A stretch of 64,000 bases of DNA, taken from positions 32,638,762-32,702,761 of the forward strand of contig JASFXZ010000003.1 of NCBI GenBank assembly GCA_032209605.1, in the 5' to 3' direction. Below the pieces are notes generated by a model. The model did not search any database and was not told the origin of the DNA. It worked only from the letters and a program-made list of their open reading frames with translations. The stretch comes from Mactromeris polynyma. Its lineage: Eukaryota; Mollusca; Bivalvia; Venerida; Mactridae. This document shows, one piece after another, positions 1-11,343 of the stretch (its first letter is position 1; each line of letters starts with the position of its first letter). The position numbers and the translations under genes are program-made.

Positions 1-394
1 TGTTATCTATGAAGCAAGAAAGGAGTGAAGTAATGAACTGAATAGAGTTGGTAATAGGCATATATCCGGTGATTAATAGAAACATAAATTTGGATATTTT
101 CGAAAATAGATTCTTGTGGCTAAATGTGGCATTTCAGAGTAAACACTTATTTTGTCCGTATTTGGATATTGAGATATTAAGTTGTCCGATAAAGCGGAAG
201 TTGTGTCTAGACACAAATGTATGACCAAATAAGGAATTAATAATTTCTATTTAGTTATTTCCAACATAGTCTGTAGGTTAATTTTAATTACAATATGTCC
301 CTGTAAAACTTGGTAATCATAAGAGTAATGAGCTCCTACCTCAAACTCGTGACAAGAACTAGTAAACCATATAATTATGCTTAGTTTGAGTATA
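1..394. other. Intergenic, no gene seen
   Basis: AT-rich sequence without a convincing open frame, splice-linked exon or RNA gene. It precedes the pogo-like MITE. Confidence 0.5.
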
Positions 395-497
395 CAATAA
401 AATCTCACCTAACGACCACCTCAATATTAAGACCACCTCAATAATAACACCAGTTTTCAATGGTCCTAAAAGTGGTCTTATTATTGAGGTTTTACTG
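395..497. mobile_element. pogo-like MITE, copy 1
   Basis: A 103-bp element flanked by TA (393-394 and 498-499). The right end reads GGTTTTACTG; the left end, CAATAAAATCTCACC, is its diverged inverted repeat. The interior repeats the phrase GACCACCTCAATAATAA. The terminal CAGTAAAACCTC-type sequence and TA duplication are what is known of pogo/Tigger members of the Tc1/mariner superfamily. No coding capacity, so it is non-autonomous. A second copy with better-kept ends lies at 47623-47800. Confidence 0.7.
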
Positions 498-640
498 TAT
501 ATCTACAGTTGAGAACCTCAAGAAATGGATAAAATTTAGGACCGGAACGAATGAAGTTCTACTGCTCTTAGTTGAGACCGATTATAATCAAGTATTTAGA
601 ACTGCATTCACTACATCCAGGTGGACATATGTCCAAGCGT

Positions 641-2080
641 AGTGGTTTGGGAGAGAGATATAGTGGTCGAGGAGGGAGATAAACTTGTTCAGGAGGGAGA
701 TATAGTGGTAGAGGAGGGAGATATAGTGGTTGAGGAGGGAGATATAGTGATAAAGGAGGGAGATATAGTTGTTGAGGAGGGAGAAATAGTGGTAGAGGAG
801 GGAGATATAGTTGTTAAGGAGGGAGATATAGTGGTCAAGGAGGGAGATATAGTGGTTGAGGAGGGAGATATAGCGGCTGAGGAGGGAGATAAAGTGATCG
901 AGGAGGGAGATATAGTGGTAGAGGAGGGAGATATAGTTGTTGAGGAGGGAGATATAGTTGTAAAAGAGGGAGATATAGTTGTTGAGGAGGGAGATATAGC
1001 GGTTGAGGAGGGATATATAGTGGTAGAGGAGGGAGATATAGTGGTAGAGGAGGGAGATAAAGTGGTAGAGGAGGGAGATATAGCGGCTGAGGAGGGAGAT
1101 ATAGTGTTTGAGGAGGGAGATATAGCGGTTGAGGAGGGAGATATAGTGATCGAGGAGTGAGATATAGTGGTTGATGAGGGAGATATAGTTGTTGAGGAGG
1201 GAGATATAGTGGCTGCGGAGGGAGATAAAGTGATCGAGGAGGGAGATGTAGTGGTAGAGGAGGGAGATATAGTTGTTAAGGAGGGAGATATAGTTGTAAA
1301 GGAGGGAGATATAGTTGTTGAGGAGGGAGATATAGCAGTTGAGGAGGGAGATATAGTGATCGAGGAGGGAGATATAGTGGTTGATGAGGGAGATATAGTG
1401 GTTGAGGAGGGAGAAATAGCGGCTGCGGAGGGAGATAAAGTGATCGAGGAGGGAGATGTAGTGGTAGAGGTGGGAGATATAGTTGTGGAGGAGGGTGATA
1501 TAGTGGTGGAGGAGGAGCTATAGTGGTTGAGGAGGGAGATATAGTGGTAGAGGAGGGAGATATAGTGGTTGGTGAGGGAGATATAGCGGTTGAGGAGGGA
1601 GATATAGTGGTAGGGGAAGGAGATATAGTAGTAGAGGAGGGAGATATCGTGGTAGAGGAGAGTGATATAGTGGTAGGGGAAGGAGATATAGTGGTAGAGG
1701 AAGGATATATAGTGGTAGAGGAGGGAGATATTGTGGTAGATTCGGGAGATATAGTTGTTGAGCAAGGAGATATAGTGGTAGAGGAGGGAGATATAGTGGT
1801 GGATGAGGGAGATATAGTGGTTGATGAGGGAGATATAGTGGTAGAGGAGGTAGATATAGTGGTAGAGGAGGGAGATATTGTGGTAGAGGAGGGAGATATT
1901 GTGGTAGATTCGGGAGATATAGTTGTTGAGCAAGGAGATATAGTGGTAGAGGAGGGAGATATAGTGGTGGATGAGGGAGATATAGTGGTTGATGAGGGAG
2001 ATATAGTGGTAGAAGAGGGAGATATAGTGGTTGATGAGGGAGATATAGTGGTTGAAGAGGGATATATAGTGGTAGAGGGG
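641..2080. repeat. 21-bp G-rich minisatellite array
   Basis: About 1.4 kb of tandem 21-bp units close to GAGGAGGGAGATATAGTGGT plus one T, roughly 68 units with point variants (GATGAG, GATTCGGGA, GAGCAAGGA). The plus strand is purine-rich with regular GG/GGG runs. Because 21 is divisible by three, frames stay open on both strands and would encode a VEEGDIV-type heptad on the plus strand. This is a by-product of the unit length and not evidence of a gene. A block containing GTAGATTCGGGAGATATAG recurs near 1735 and 1905, about 168 bp apart, which suggests larger-scale duplication inside the array. Confidence 0.9.
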
Positions 2081-2165
2081 TAGAGCGCCTGACTCATGGT
2101 CCGAAGATCGTGAGTTTGAGTCTCGCGTTGAGTTGAGGGAGTTTTAATTACGAACTTCAGAATCT
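2064..2165 (+). mobile_element. tRNA-derived SINE-like fragment
   Basis: Directly after the minisatellite the sequence reads GTAGAGCGCCTGACTCATGG and then AGTTTGAGTCTC, an arrangement like the internal A and B boxes of a tRNA promoter. The acceptor stem cannot be completed and the B box is degenerate. It is better read as the head of a tRNA-derived SINE than as a functional tRNA. Its left edge merges into the last minisatellite units. Confidence 0.45.
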
Positions 2166-2169
2166 CTCA

Positions 2170-2880
2170 ATTTCGAGCGAGTGTTGGTAAGTAACCCAGT
2201 AAGCAGTCATGCTGCCGATTAACTAGTATAAGTTGTAAGAAATTGTTTGAAAACTTGATGTAAATAAAACATCCGGTCGCCTCTATGACGTTATGGGGCA
2301 TTTCTTTAGGATCTAACACAGAGGCATAGAAATACGTATATGTTTGTCTACAGAAGTTAGTCTGACTGTTATATCTCCAATTTACCTCCATCTGTAACAC
2401 TCAAACAAGGGTGCCTTAGCATAAAATAAAGATATTAATTTTATAATGTTGAATATTTTTATATCTTATGTGCATTGAATTTGTATCAAAGGCTGTTTTT
2501 GACATTTGTTTCCAAAGAATAACATATTCCCTTCAAATATTTCACAATAATAATTTTGCTAAACATTTTCTCGGCGACTTTGATGCTTTGCATCAACTCA
2601 GTCTCTTGATTACATATTGGTGGTATTCAATTTGTGCGAATCCGAATGATTAAATTGCTGATTCGATTGAGAAACATTGCGACAATTGTCGACGAGCAAG
2701 AAAACAAAAGGAATTCTATCTCGAGGCAGAACGTTCGAAAATATATATTAAATTAATTTATACTAACCGCAGCAGAGTAGGTGTGCAGCGTAACAAAGAA
2801 ACTGCGCATGCTTGTAATTGTTTCACATTCTTATCCTTTTTTCTATGTGGCGGTATATATTAACTTGTATACGTTTTAGC
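2170..2880. other. Intergenic, no gene seen
   Basis: AT-rich DNA with only short chance open frames (for example 2468-2653). No splice structure or family resemblance was recognised. Confidence 0.45.
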
Positions 2881-2892
2881 TTAGATCGTTTA

Positions 2893-3118
2893 ATGTTTCA
2901 TCGGGTTTAACGCCGTTTCTCAACGATATTTCAGTTATATACGGCGGCCGGTTCACCTAACCAGTTTTTCCTGGACTGAAATCTAACCAGTACTAACTTA
3001 CCCTTCCACAAGGAGCCGGCAGCTTCTCCACATTGTTGGCTGCCGCGACCGGGAATCGAACCCAGATCGCCGGGTTACAAGTCCAGCGCACTAACCACTG
3101 GAACACGGCTGCGGCTCT
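2893..3118 (-). mobile_element. Full-length tRNA-derived SINE
   Basis: A 226-bp SINE on the minus strand flanked by a perfect 13-bp target-site duplication TTAGATCGTTTAA (2881-2893 and 3119-3131; the last base is shared with the element edge). On the minus strand it begins with a tRNA-like head: CAGTGGTTAGTGCGCTGG, a TTGTAA anticodon-loop-like segment that would read as Thr(UGU), then the B box GGGTTCGATTCCCGG. A tRNA-unrelated body and a tail ending near CAACGATATTTCAG on the plus strand follow. The T-arm pairs well but the D-arm is short, so it is a SINE head and not a tRNA gene. The body resembles SINEs widespread in molluscs (from memory). Confidence 0.8.
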
Positions 3119-3131
3119 TTAGATCGTTTAA

Positions 3132-5362
3132 ATCTTGAAACGATATTGCAATGGTTATTATTCATTTCAGCAATATTAATAAATCATTCTAGTTACAAAT
3201 AATTATGTTGAATCATGAAAATATCGTGCGGTTTAGTCATACACAGTTTAGATATTAATCATTATTCATACACCTTAAACTCCTTTAGTTTGCTAATTCA
3301 TTGCCAAAAAATGACACAAAAATATTGAAGACGTGGGATTATAGCATGATTTGTAAAGAAATGACAAACAATTTGGCAAATATAAGTATCATCCTTTTAT
3401 GCCCTCCTGACAGATACATAAACATTAAAGGAGTTCACACCTCTAACATTGCAAACACTCCTCCACAAAATCCATTGCTTCATTTTGTCTCCAATTACAA
3501 AACATTGTAAGCCAATTTTGTCTTGTGTGCGCCTTAATAATTAATGAATACCGGTTGTAGGAGGAAGTGCACTACGACATGCTGAGCAGTGATCTTAAAT
3601 AAACATATTCAATCAAGTTGACGTGAATTTGCCCCACCCACATGTAACCACAAAATCCGGGAGATCAAAAAAATGTAAAGGTCGGTCAATAATGATTTAA
3701 CTGTAAAGCTGCAGAAAAGTGCACATGCTGACTATGAAAACATATTCAAATACAACAAAGACATTTAAATGGTATTCGTTGCTAGACTGAAATATACGTA
3801 AGGCCATGATAATTCGTTAATATTCTTCCGTGCCAGTCCTTCATTTCTATGGCGCCTGTGTTATCATCGAAAATTGGATTGACAAACTTAGTGTCTCAGA
3901 CAATATATCAATGTTAGCAAAATAAGAACTTCCTCCGTTTTGCGGGAGAGAATGGAGAAATTAGTTCATGACCAGATGTTATTTGAGCTGAGAATGACAT
4001 AGTTCATTTATGTGCATATAATGTACGAAATATACAACTACACTTGCAAATGTATCGTAAACAAGCGCTAAAAGATACAAACATAGAAGATGTTACATTA
4101 ATTGTGTAGAAATACTATGTTTATGAGGACATACTGTAACTTTCAATTTAGCAGTGGTGTTATTCAGAACGTTGAGTTTTAGTGTATCATATTATATTAT
4201 GGACATAGGAGGATATTGGGAATGTATTAAGTGTTCGTTTGAAAATACCGCAGCCCTCAGCGGGGTAATTGTCTATATTTAAGTCGTATTGACGTGACGA
4301 TAATGGTATTAAGGGCGGTAGCGATGTGTCAGTCATATTGCTTATTTTGTCTAACGATATGACAATATAGACAAATATCATAAATCATATTAGTATATTG
4401 CTTAAACACGTATTTGTTCTACTGGAAATGGGCCTGGTAATGAGAATTTTGTACAACAGTTTGAACAAATGACGTTAATAAAGACCCTTGATTTGTATTG
4501 TGTTATAAATACATGTACTCTCATTTGTGTAGACACGTGTTATCTTTCGGTCTTATAAATGTAAGGGGAATAACTGACATAAACTATACCAATACGTCCA
4601 CTCATATACTCGTTGTTAATTCCCCTGTTGATTAACAGTTCAAAGTGTGCATGTTTACAAAATGTTTGAAATAATAAGCCCAATCGGTCCAATGATGAAT
4701 CCATCTGTTCTTTCTATCATTATAGTGTGACTTATTTCAAGTTAAGCATAAAATGTGAACGACATGTTTGGATGTCAATTTTAAATGTAACCTCTTCGTT
4801 TATTTGCGCATAAATGAAACATTTATGGCGAACTATTGTGTCTGATATCAGACCTAGTCATCGAAGACAAAACAACTTAAGTACATGACTTTGTGGAGCC
4901 ATATTTGTAAGTTATTCAGTTCGCAGTATGAACAGTAAATAACAAGGAGAATTAAGCGTTCAAAATACTGTTGAATTGTTTATGTCTGTGTATGCATTCT
5001 CCAAGTCGCTTTGTTGACGGTATATAAAAAAGAAGAACTGTCCACGTATGCGTTTACTTAGTACATGTATAAGTACTGTTATGCCATCGACGAGAAGGCG
5101 GGTTCCTAACAGTGCTCCATATGAGAACATTGTGGTTCCGTTATTTATATAATTTAATGATTTGTTCTTCTACCCACTCCCCAATCGTTATGGTGAAGAT
5201 AATAACCCTTCGTGCAGACACTCGCTGCATTTGCCATTAGACTGTACTGCAGTGATACAACGAATATGCAAAGCATAACTAACATTTATGGAGTTATTAT
5301 TTCATGGACTATCGGGACAATTTGATTAAGACTGGATCCAAATTGCAAACATTACTAAACGT
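3132..5362. other. Intergenic, no gene seen
   Basis: AT-rich stretch of about 2.2 kb. Short open frames at 3301-3510 and 4187-4381 lack homology I recognise, show no splice context, and are the size expected by chance. Confidence 0.45.
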
Positions 5363-5500
5363 TAGCCGCAAACACCTTTACTGAACGCATGTTGATTGCA
5401 AAACGATTTAGCCGCAAACACCTTTACTGAACGCATGTTGATTGCAAAACGATTTAGCCGCAAACACCTTTACTGAACGCATGTTGATTGCAAAACGATT
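5363..5500. repeat. Tandem repeat, 3 x 46 bp
   Basis: Three near-identical 46-bp units beginning TAGCCGCAAACACCTTTACT at 5363, 5409 and 5455. Near identity between units points to recent amplification. Confidence 0.9.
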
Positions 5501-7408
5501 TCATATTTATGATTAAATTCAACTGAACTGTCATATGTAAACATGTCGAGATCTTGTTCATCATTTCAGACCCCTCTGTCATAATGTAGTGAAGATTCTC
5601 CGGATACGACACACAGCGGGTTTGCTCTGTTGAGCAGTATACAGATCTATCACTTCTTATCCCAAAATACATTATTTATCGTTTTAAAAACGATACATAT
5701 AAATAAAAACATGTGACATGTAATGGTGATGTGTTGTATAATATGATTAAGAAAGATAACCATTTGTTTGATTCTATTTTATTTAAGTCATATATATACG
5801 ACACGCAGAACATTGATAAAACAATTACACAATAATAAATATCTATATCACAATCAATATAATATCACATCAATGTTATGTATGATTAAATATAGAAACT
5901 CTATATTCTTATAGAAAGTACTCTAATGTTAAAGAGCTAGAAAAAAGAAAGCTCCGAAATCTCATCTTCGAGGGCGAAAGTTTGAAAACGCGATGAGATG
6001 AAGTATGCATTTCAAAATCACAAAAAGACATTATGACGATGATATGTGCGCCACGTGGCCGTATGTCCTGTTATTCATTTTAATGTTTATTCAACAACTT
6101 GTGAGACAGCTCAATGTCATTTTGTATACGCGTGAAGATGCTGATAATACAACATGTATTAAAGAAACATGTAAGGAATTTTTGGATTACCTAGCAAAAA
6201 TAGACAAAAATATTTTGCAATTTGGAACCTATAATATCTAAATTGTTTCTATATTTATATCAAACCAATAACTAAAATATTCTTTCAACAAGAGAAATAT
6301 CAGAAATAGACACGAGAACATGGACTATTTATAAACATTACTTTTAATACAATTTCTCAGAAGTTTCTTCTTTTAAAAAAAAAAGATTTCTGCTTAAAGA
6401 CTATCTTATTAAAAACAAGAGAATAACAAATTAAGAAAAAGGGACAGGACCCTTAAAATACATTTAACCAATGAAATTACAGCATATCATATTAAATAAG
6501 TTTGGTAGGCATGTATTATTTTGACAGGAAATACTTAAATGAAGCCTAAATGACATTTTTGAATAATTATAGCACATTTATGGCTTGATACACTTTTGTA
6601 AGAAATTATGGATATGAAAACAATATAAGTGGACAGACTAAACAGAATATAATTCAAACTGCGTCAACACTTATTGGCATGAAAGCACTATAAATGTCAA
6701 GATTAAGTAAGATGAGATTGATATGATAAACCATTTAAATGTCATGCTTAACTTGAGATAATAAACTGTCTGTGATTGTTGACCATTAATTTAAACATAC
6801 TTTTATATAAAATTATTTGTTAAAATATGAAAAAAAGAATTATTAAATTTAAAATAAAGTTTACAGTAAAAACATGACTAAACCCAATTACAAGAAATGA
6901 CTGATTTGTATACCCTGTTGCATGTTACCCTTCCTTCTAAAAAGATTGTCCTCAATCTGATTGTAATATTGATATATAAGACAAAGTATTTTTTTACACA
7001 ACTGACTTTTAAACAAAAATGATAGTGACTCATAATATTCATAATATCACAGAGAAAAATATGGCTTAAGTTCATACATAATAATAACAGCAAGCAATAT
7101 AATAATATAGTGAAATAGAAAAAATGATAAGACGGGACATGCAAAGGTAAATGAGTAATGCAATAATATATAGAAATAATGATTACAATTATGAATAACA
7201 GCATATGACAATTGGATATTGAAGTTTTTAATCAGTATATAATTTTTACATATTCTAAAATGAATGGTTCATGTAAGATTTTTTTTTTATCAAATGAATC
7301 TGGACAATTAGTCTATAACTATATTAAGTCTAAACAAAATTTTGGGAATTACATAATATGCTTATACATTTGTAATATAGTATGTAATTGGATACATTGG
7401 GTACACTT
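5501..7408. other. Intergenic, very AT-rich, no gene seen
   Basis: No convincing gene. A hydrophobic open frame on the minus strand (6878-7204) and short plus-strand frames (6005-6241) are of chance size for this base composition, and no signal, domain or exon borders support them. Confidence 0.45.
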
Positions 7409-9093
7409 CGGAAATAACAGAAAATACCCGGAAACTAACGAAAATACCCGGAAACTAACGAAAATAACCGGAAACTACCGACAATTAACGAAAATGACCG
7501 AAAATACCCGGAAACTACCGACAATTAACGGAAATGACCGAAAATACCCGGAAACTACCGACAATTAACAAAATGACCGAAAATACCCGGAAACTACCGA
7601 CAATTAACGGAAATGACCGAAAATACCCGGAAACTACCGACAATTAACAAAATGACCGAAAATACCCGGAAACTACCGACAAGTAACGGAAACTAACGAA
7701 AATACCAGGAAATTACCGAAAATACCCGGAAAGAACCGACATTTAACGGAAATGACCGAAAATACCCGGAAATTACCGAAAATAGACGGAAATAACCGAA
7801 AATGCCCGGAAATTACCGACAATAAAACAGGGGAGGTAACTCTGAAAAACTAAAATAAAGTCGGAAGAGTGACTTACCTTTAAAACAGGGGAGGAAACTC
7901 CAGAAACTTTACGGAAATAACCGAAAATACCCGGAGACTACCGACAATTAACGAGAATGACCGAAGATACCCGGAAACTACCGACAATTAACGGAAATGA
8001 CCGAAAATAGACGGAAACTAACGAAAATACCCGGAAACTACCGACACTTAACGGAAATGACCGAAAATAGACGGAAACTAACGAAAATACCCGGAAACTA
8101 CCGACACTTAACGGAAATGACCGAAAATACCCGGAAACTTACGAAAATGCCCGGAAACCAACGAAATTACCCGAAAATGACCGAAAATACCCGGAAACTA
8201 ACGAAAATACCCGGAAACTAACGAAAATATCCGGAAATTAACGAAAATACCCGGAAACTACCGACAATTAACGGAAATGACCGAAAATACCCGGAAACTA
8301 ACGAAAATGCCCGGAAACTAACGAAAATACCCGAAAATGACCGAAAATACCCGGAAACTAACGAAAATACCCGGAAACTAACGAAAATATCCGGAAATTA
8401 ACGAAAATACCCGGAAACTACCGACAATTAACGGAAATGACCGAAAATACACGGAAATTACCGAAAAGAGACGGAAATAACCGAAAATGCCCGGAAATTA
8501 CCGACATTAAAACAGGGGAGGCCACTCTGAAAAACTTAAATTAAATTCGGATGAGTGACTTCCCTTCAAAACAGGGGAGGAAACTCTGAAAAACTTATAT
8601 TAAATTCGGAAGAGTGACTTCCCTTTAAAACACTTTACGGAAATAACCGGAAATACCCGTAAACTTAACGGAAATGACCGAAAATACCCGGAAACTAACG
8701 AAAATACCCGGAAACTAACGAAAATATCCGGAAATTAACGAAAATACCCGGAAACTACCGACAATTAACGGAAATGACCGAAAATACACGGAAATTACCG
8801 AAAAGAGACGGAAATAACCGAAAATGCCCGGAAATTACCGACATTAAAACAGGGGAGGCCACTCTGAAAAACTTAAATTAAATTCGGATGAGTGACTTCC
8901 CTTCAAAACAGGGGAGGAAACTCTGAAAAACTTATATTAAATTCGGAAGAGTGACTTCCCTTTAAAACACTTTACGGAAATAACCGGAAATACCCGTAAA
9001 CTTAACGGAAATGACCGAAAATACCCGGAAACTAACGAAAATACCCGGAAACTAACGAAAATACCCGGAAATGACCGAAAATACCCGGAAATT
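7409..9093. repeat. Satellite array with 10/20-bp periodicity
   Basis: About 1.7 kb of tandem variants of CCGGAAACTAACGAAAATAC, built from two similar 10-bp half units, with longer composite phrases such as CGACAATTAACGGAAATGAC. It is interrupted by a different block, AACAGGGGAGG with CTCTGAAAAACT and GAGTGACTTCCCTT, at about 7827, 7882, 8510, 8566, 8847 and 8903. A 337-bp segment is tandemly duplicated: AACAGGGGAGGCCACTCTG occurs at 8511 and 8848, and the flanking ATATCCGGAAATTAACG at the same spacing. Frames stay open in places (for example 7997-8221) only because the DNA is repetitive. Confidence 0.9.
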
Positions 9094-10424
9094 TCAAGTA
9101 CAATCCACTTGTTGAGTCTTATTAATTGGACTGTATCATATATAGTTAGGAGTACATACCTTTAGTTATCAACCGTGACTTAAATATCCACAAATTCTTC
9201 TGGTTTAAAGTGTGCACAAATTCTAGTTGAAAAATAAAATTGTCCAACTTGATAACTTCTCAGAATTGATTATTAGTATTAACAGTTATGATATGTCCAA
9301 AATAACCAGGAATGGCAAACTCTTACCTGATGTAAGGCTTTCCTTGTGGATTAATACTCCTGGTTTCTAAGCAAATATTGAAATGATAATGTTTTGTGTT
9401 TATCAAAGGCTTCCAAAACACTGTAAGAAATTTACGCCAGAATAAGAACTTCACAATTAAGCCCATTGATGTCCGAGACGAGTTGGGATATATCGTGAGC
9501 AACTCTTGAAAACGGAGAAACTGTTGCAGCAATTCTTCGAATCTATCCTGCCGTAGAATCCTTCTAATTAATATTCCAATGGTCAAAGTTTGAATCTTGT
9601 AGGTCCAATGGCCATAGTGGACATCTCAAAGTTGTGAAGAGCTCTTAAATTAAAAATTAATATATATTAAATTTTCTTTTGTAAAACTTGACTTTTCCTG
9701 TAAAAACTACATGTTTTGTATATGAAAATCCAATAATTGAGCTGATGGTTACATGCATTTTTTATGTTGCACAACAAATCTTAACCTTCAAATTGCGCCG
9801 ACCATCTTTTTTCAAGATATTTCTTGTTTGTACTATTTTGAAAAAGTTATTTAAAGGGAATAATGAAGAATTGCGCATCAGCTCACCTACACTTATATGC
9901 ATTTATCTTTATTAAATTAAATCATATAAACTGGCAAAATTTGACCCGTCATATTATCTACTGAAAATCCAGAGCAGAGGTAATCTGTAGAATAAAATAT
10001 TATTTATTTTATTCTGTCAAATCAAATTTTCATTTAAAGTCTTTTAGATGTACATGTTTTGGCATCATATACCTATACAATTGATTCCCTACCACACACC
10101 AAATAAAAAAGAATCTCATAAATAACAGAGGTGTCAATAAGAGCCAGGAGCCAGGTTCGGTGGGAAAGACCACTGTTCAAAAACAACTCTTTTGGTAAAA
10201 AAAACACTTTAGGGCAAAAAATCCACTTTTGGGCAAAAAACACTTTTTGGCAAAACACTAATTGGCAAAAACCACTTTAGGACTGTAATACTCTTTAATA
10301 CAATGTACATAAATGGTGTCTAAGTTTGCTGCAAATTATCCAGTTACATACATGTATATGTCTGATTGACTCAACCATGTACCTGGTATTCAATTGGTAG
10401 TTCAAATTGATAGAAATATTAAAT
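9094..10424. other. Intergenic with one shared repeat
   Basis: No gene recognised. It holds the 74-bp repeat at 9755-9828 (listed separately) and, at about 10190-10275, a low-complexity run of the phrase TTTGGGCAAAAA alternating with ACACTTT. Confidence 0.45.
9755..9828 (+). repeat. Interspersed repeat, copy 1
   Basis: A 74-bp stretch containing ATGTTGCACAACAAATCTTA and AATTGCGCCGACCATC. It is repeated almost identically at 58423-58496 inside intron 5 of chitinase gene 2. The element type is unknown, and no terminal repeats or target-site duplication are evident at either copy. Confidence 0.75.
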
Positions 10425-10554
10425 CACCGGAGATCGTCAGTAGTTCTCTCCCTTTATCTCTTCTATAATATATGTACATGAATATCATGTATAGCAAATA
10501 CATATACTATAGAAGGGATAAAGGGAGAAAACCCAGTGACAATCTCCTGTGGTA
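10425..10554. mobile_element. Foldback MITE, copy 1
   Basis: A largely palindromic 130-bp element. The left arm has GGAGATCGTCAGT, then TTCTCTCCCTTTATC and TTCTATA. The right arm has TATAGAAGGGATAAAGGGAG, then AGTGACAATCTCC. The same palindrome with sequence drift occurs at 14896-15040, on the other side of the Harbinger element. It has no coding capacity. Superfamily undetermined. Confidence 0.65.
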
Positions 10555-11262
10555 GAAATCTTTGTATTTGATCATGCTGTGCAAGCTGACAGATAGCCAC
10601 ATGATTATGGTTATAGATATAAGCTATGTATAGTCTGTAGAATTATACCAATCTCAAAGAATAATAACGATCTTAATTTGCGGAAAATCACAATCTCTTC
10701 GCAATAGCTTATAATCAAAATTAATTGAAGACTTTGGCACCGATTATTACATCAAGTGGCTTAGTGCGAATCAATTTGTTGAACTTTGCAACATTATACA
10801 GAATGAAATGTGTGATAACAGATAGTCATATCTGAGCTTGTTATGCTAGGTTCCCACTGTCGTGCGATCCGTTAAGAACGCCACGATTGGCCATTCGTAG
10901 CAGATCTTGGAATTTCTCTGAAATCTCAGGTTTGGAAACGAGGTGATACGAGTTGATACGTTCTGATACGATTTGTCAATTTCAGGCGTCACGATCAGTC
11001 ACGGTCTGATCTTCCGTTCAGTTACGATCACATACGTTCCGATAGGATTGTTTCGATTGGGTCCACGATTGGGTCTCGAACTGACACGATCACCACGATC
11101 GGGTTCCCCGAATTGGGATGATCTGGTACGTGCAGATACGTTCCGATACGTTAATCAGGAACCGATGCGCTCCGTTACGTTAGGATACGATCGTGGTCGC
11201 GATGTCTTTCACGATCATGATCGAGGGTGATCACGATTTGAGCTACGACTGGACCCCGACGG

Positions 11263-11271
11263 GTATATATA
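11263..11271 (+). promoter_or_regulatory. TATA-like box of the Harbinger transposase
   Basis: TATATATAG lies about 75 bp upstream of the first plausible transposase ATG at 11344. A matching box faces the opposite direction for the second gene, near 13553-13562. Position and motif only. Confidence 0.5.
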
Positions 11272-11343
11272 GAGCCCGACTGACCATGGACTTCATTGTT
11301 TCTTGAACTTTTACAGAATAAACACTACAACCCTCAACCATTA

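Noticed and set aside
689..2097. Long open frames on both strands of the 21-bp array
   Set aside because: They follow from a unit length divisible by three without stops; no splice, promoter or domain support.
2990..3118. Functional tRNA-Thr gene on minus strand
   Set aside because: The D-arm is short and acceptor pairing imperfect, and it heads a SINE with target-site duplication.
6878..7204. Hydrophobic 108-residue minus-strand protein
   Set aside because: Very AT-rich DNA yields such Ile/Leu/Tyr-rich frames by chance; no domain or exon context.
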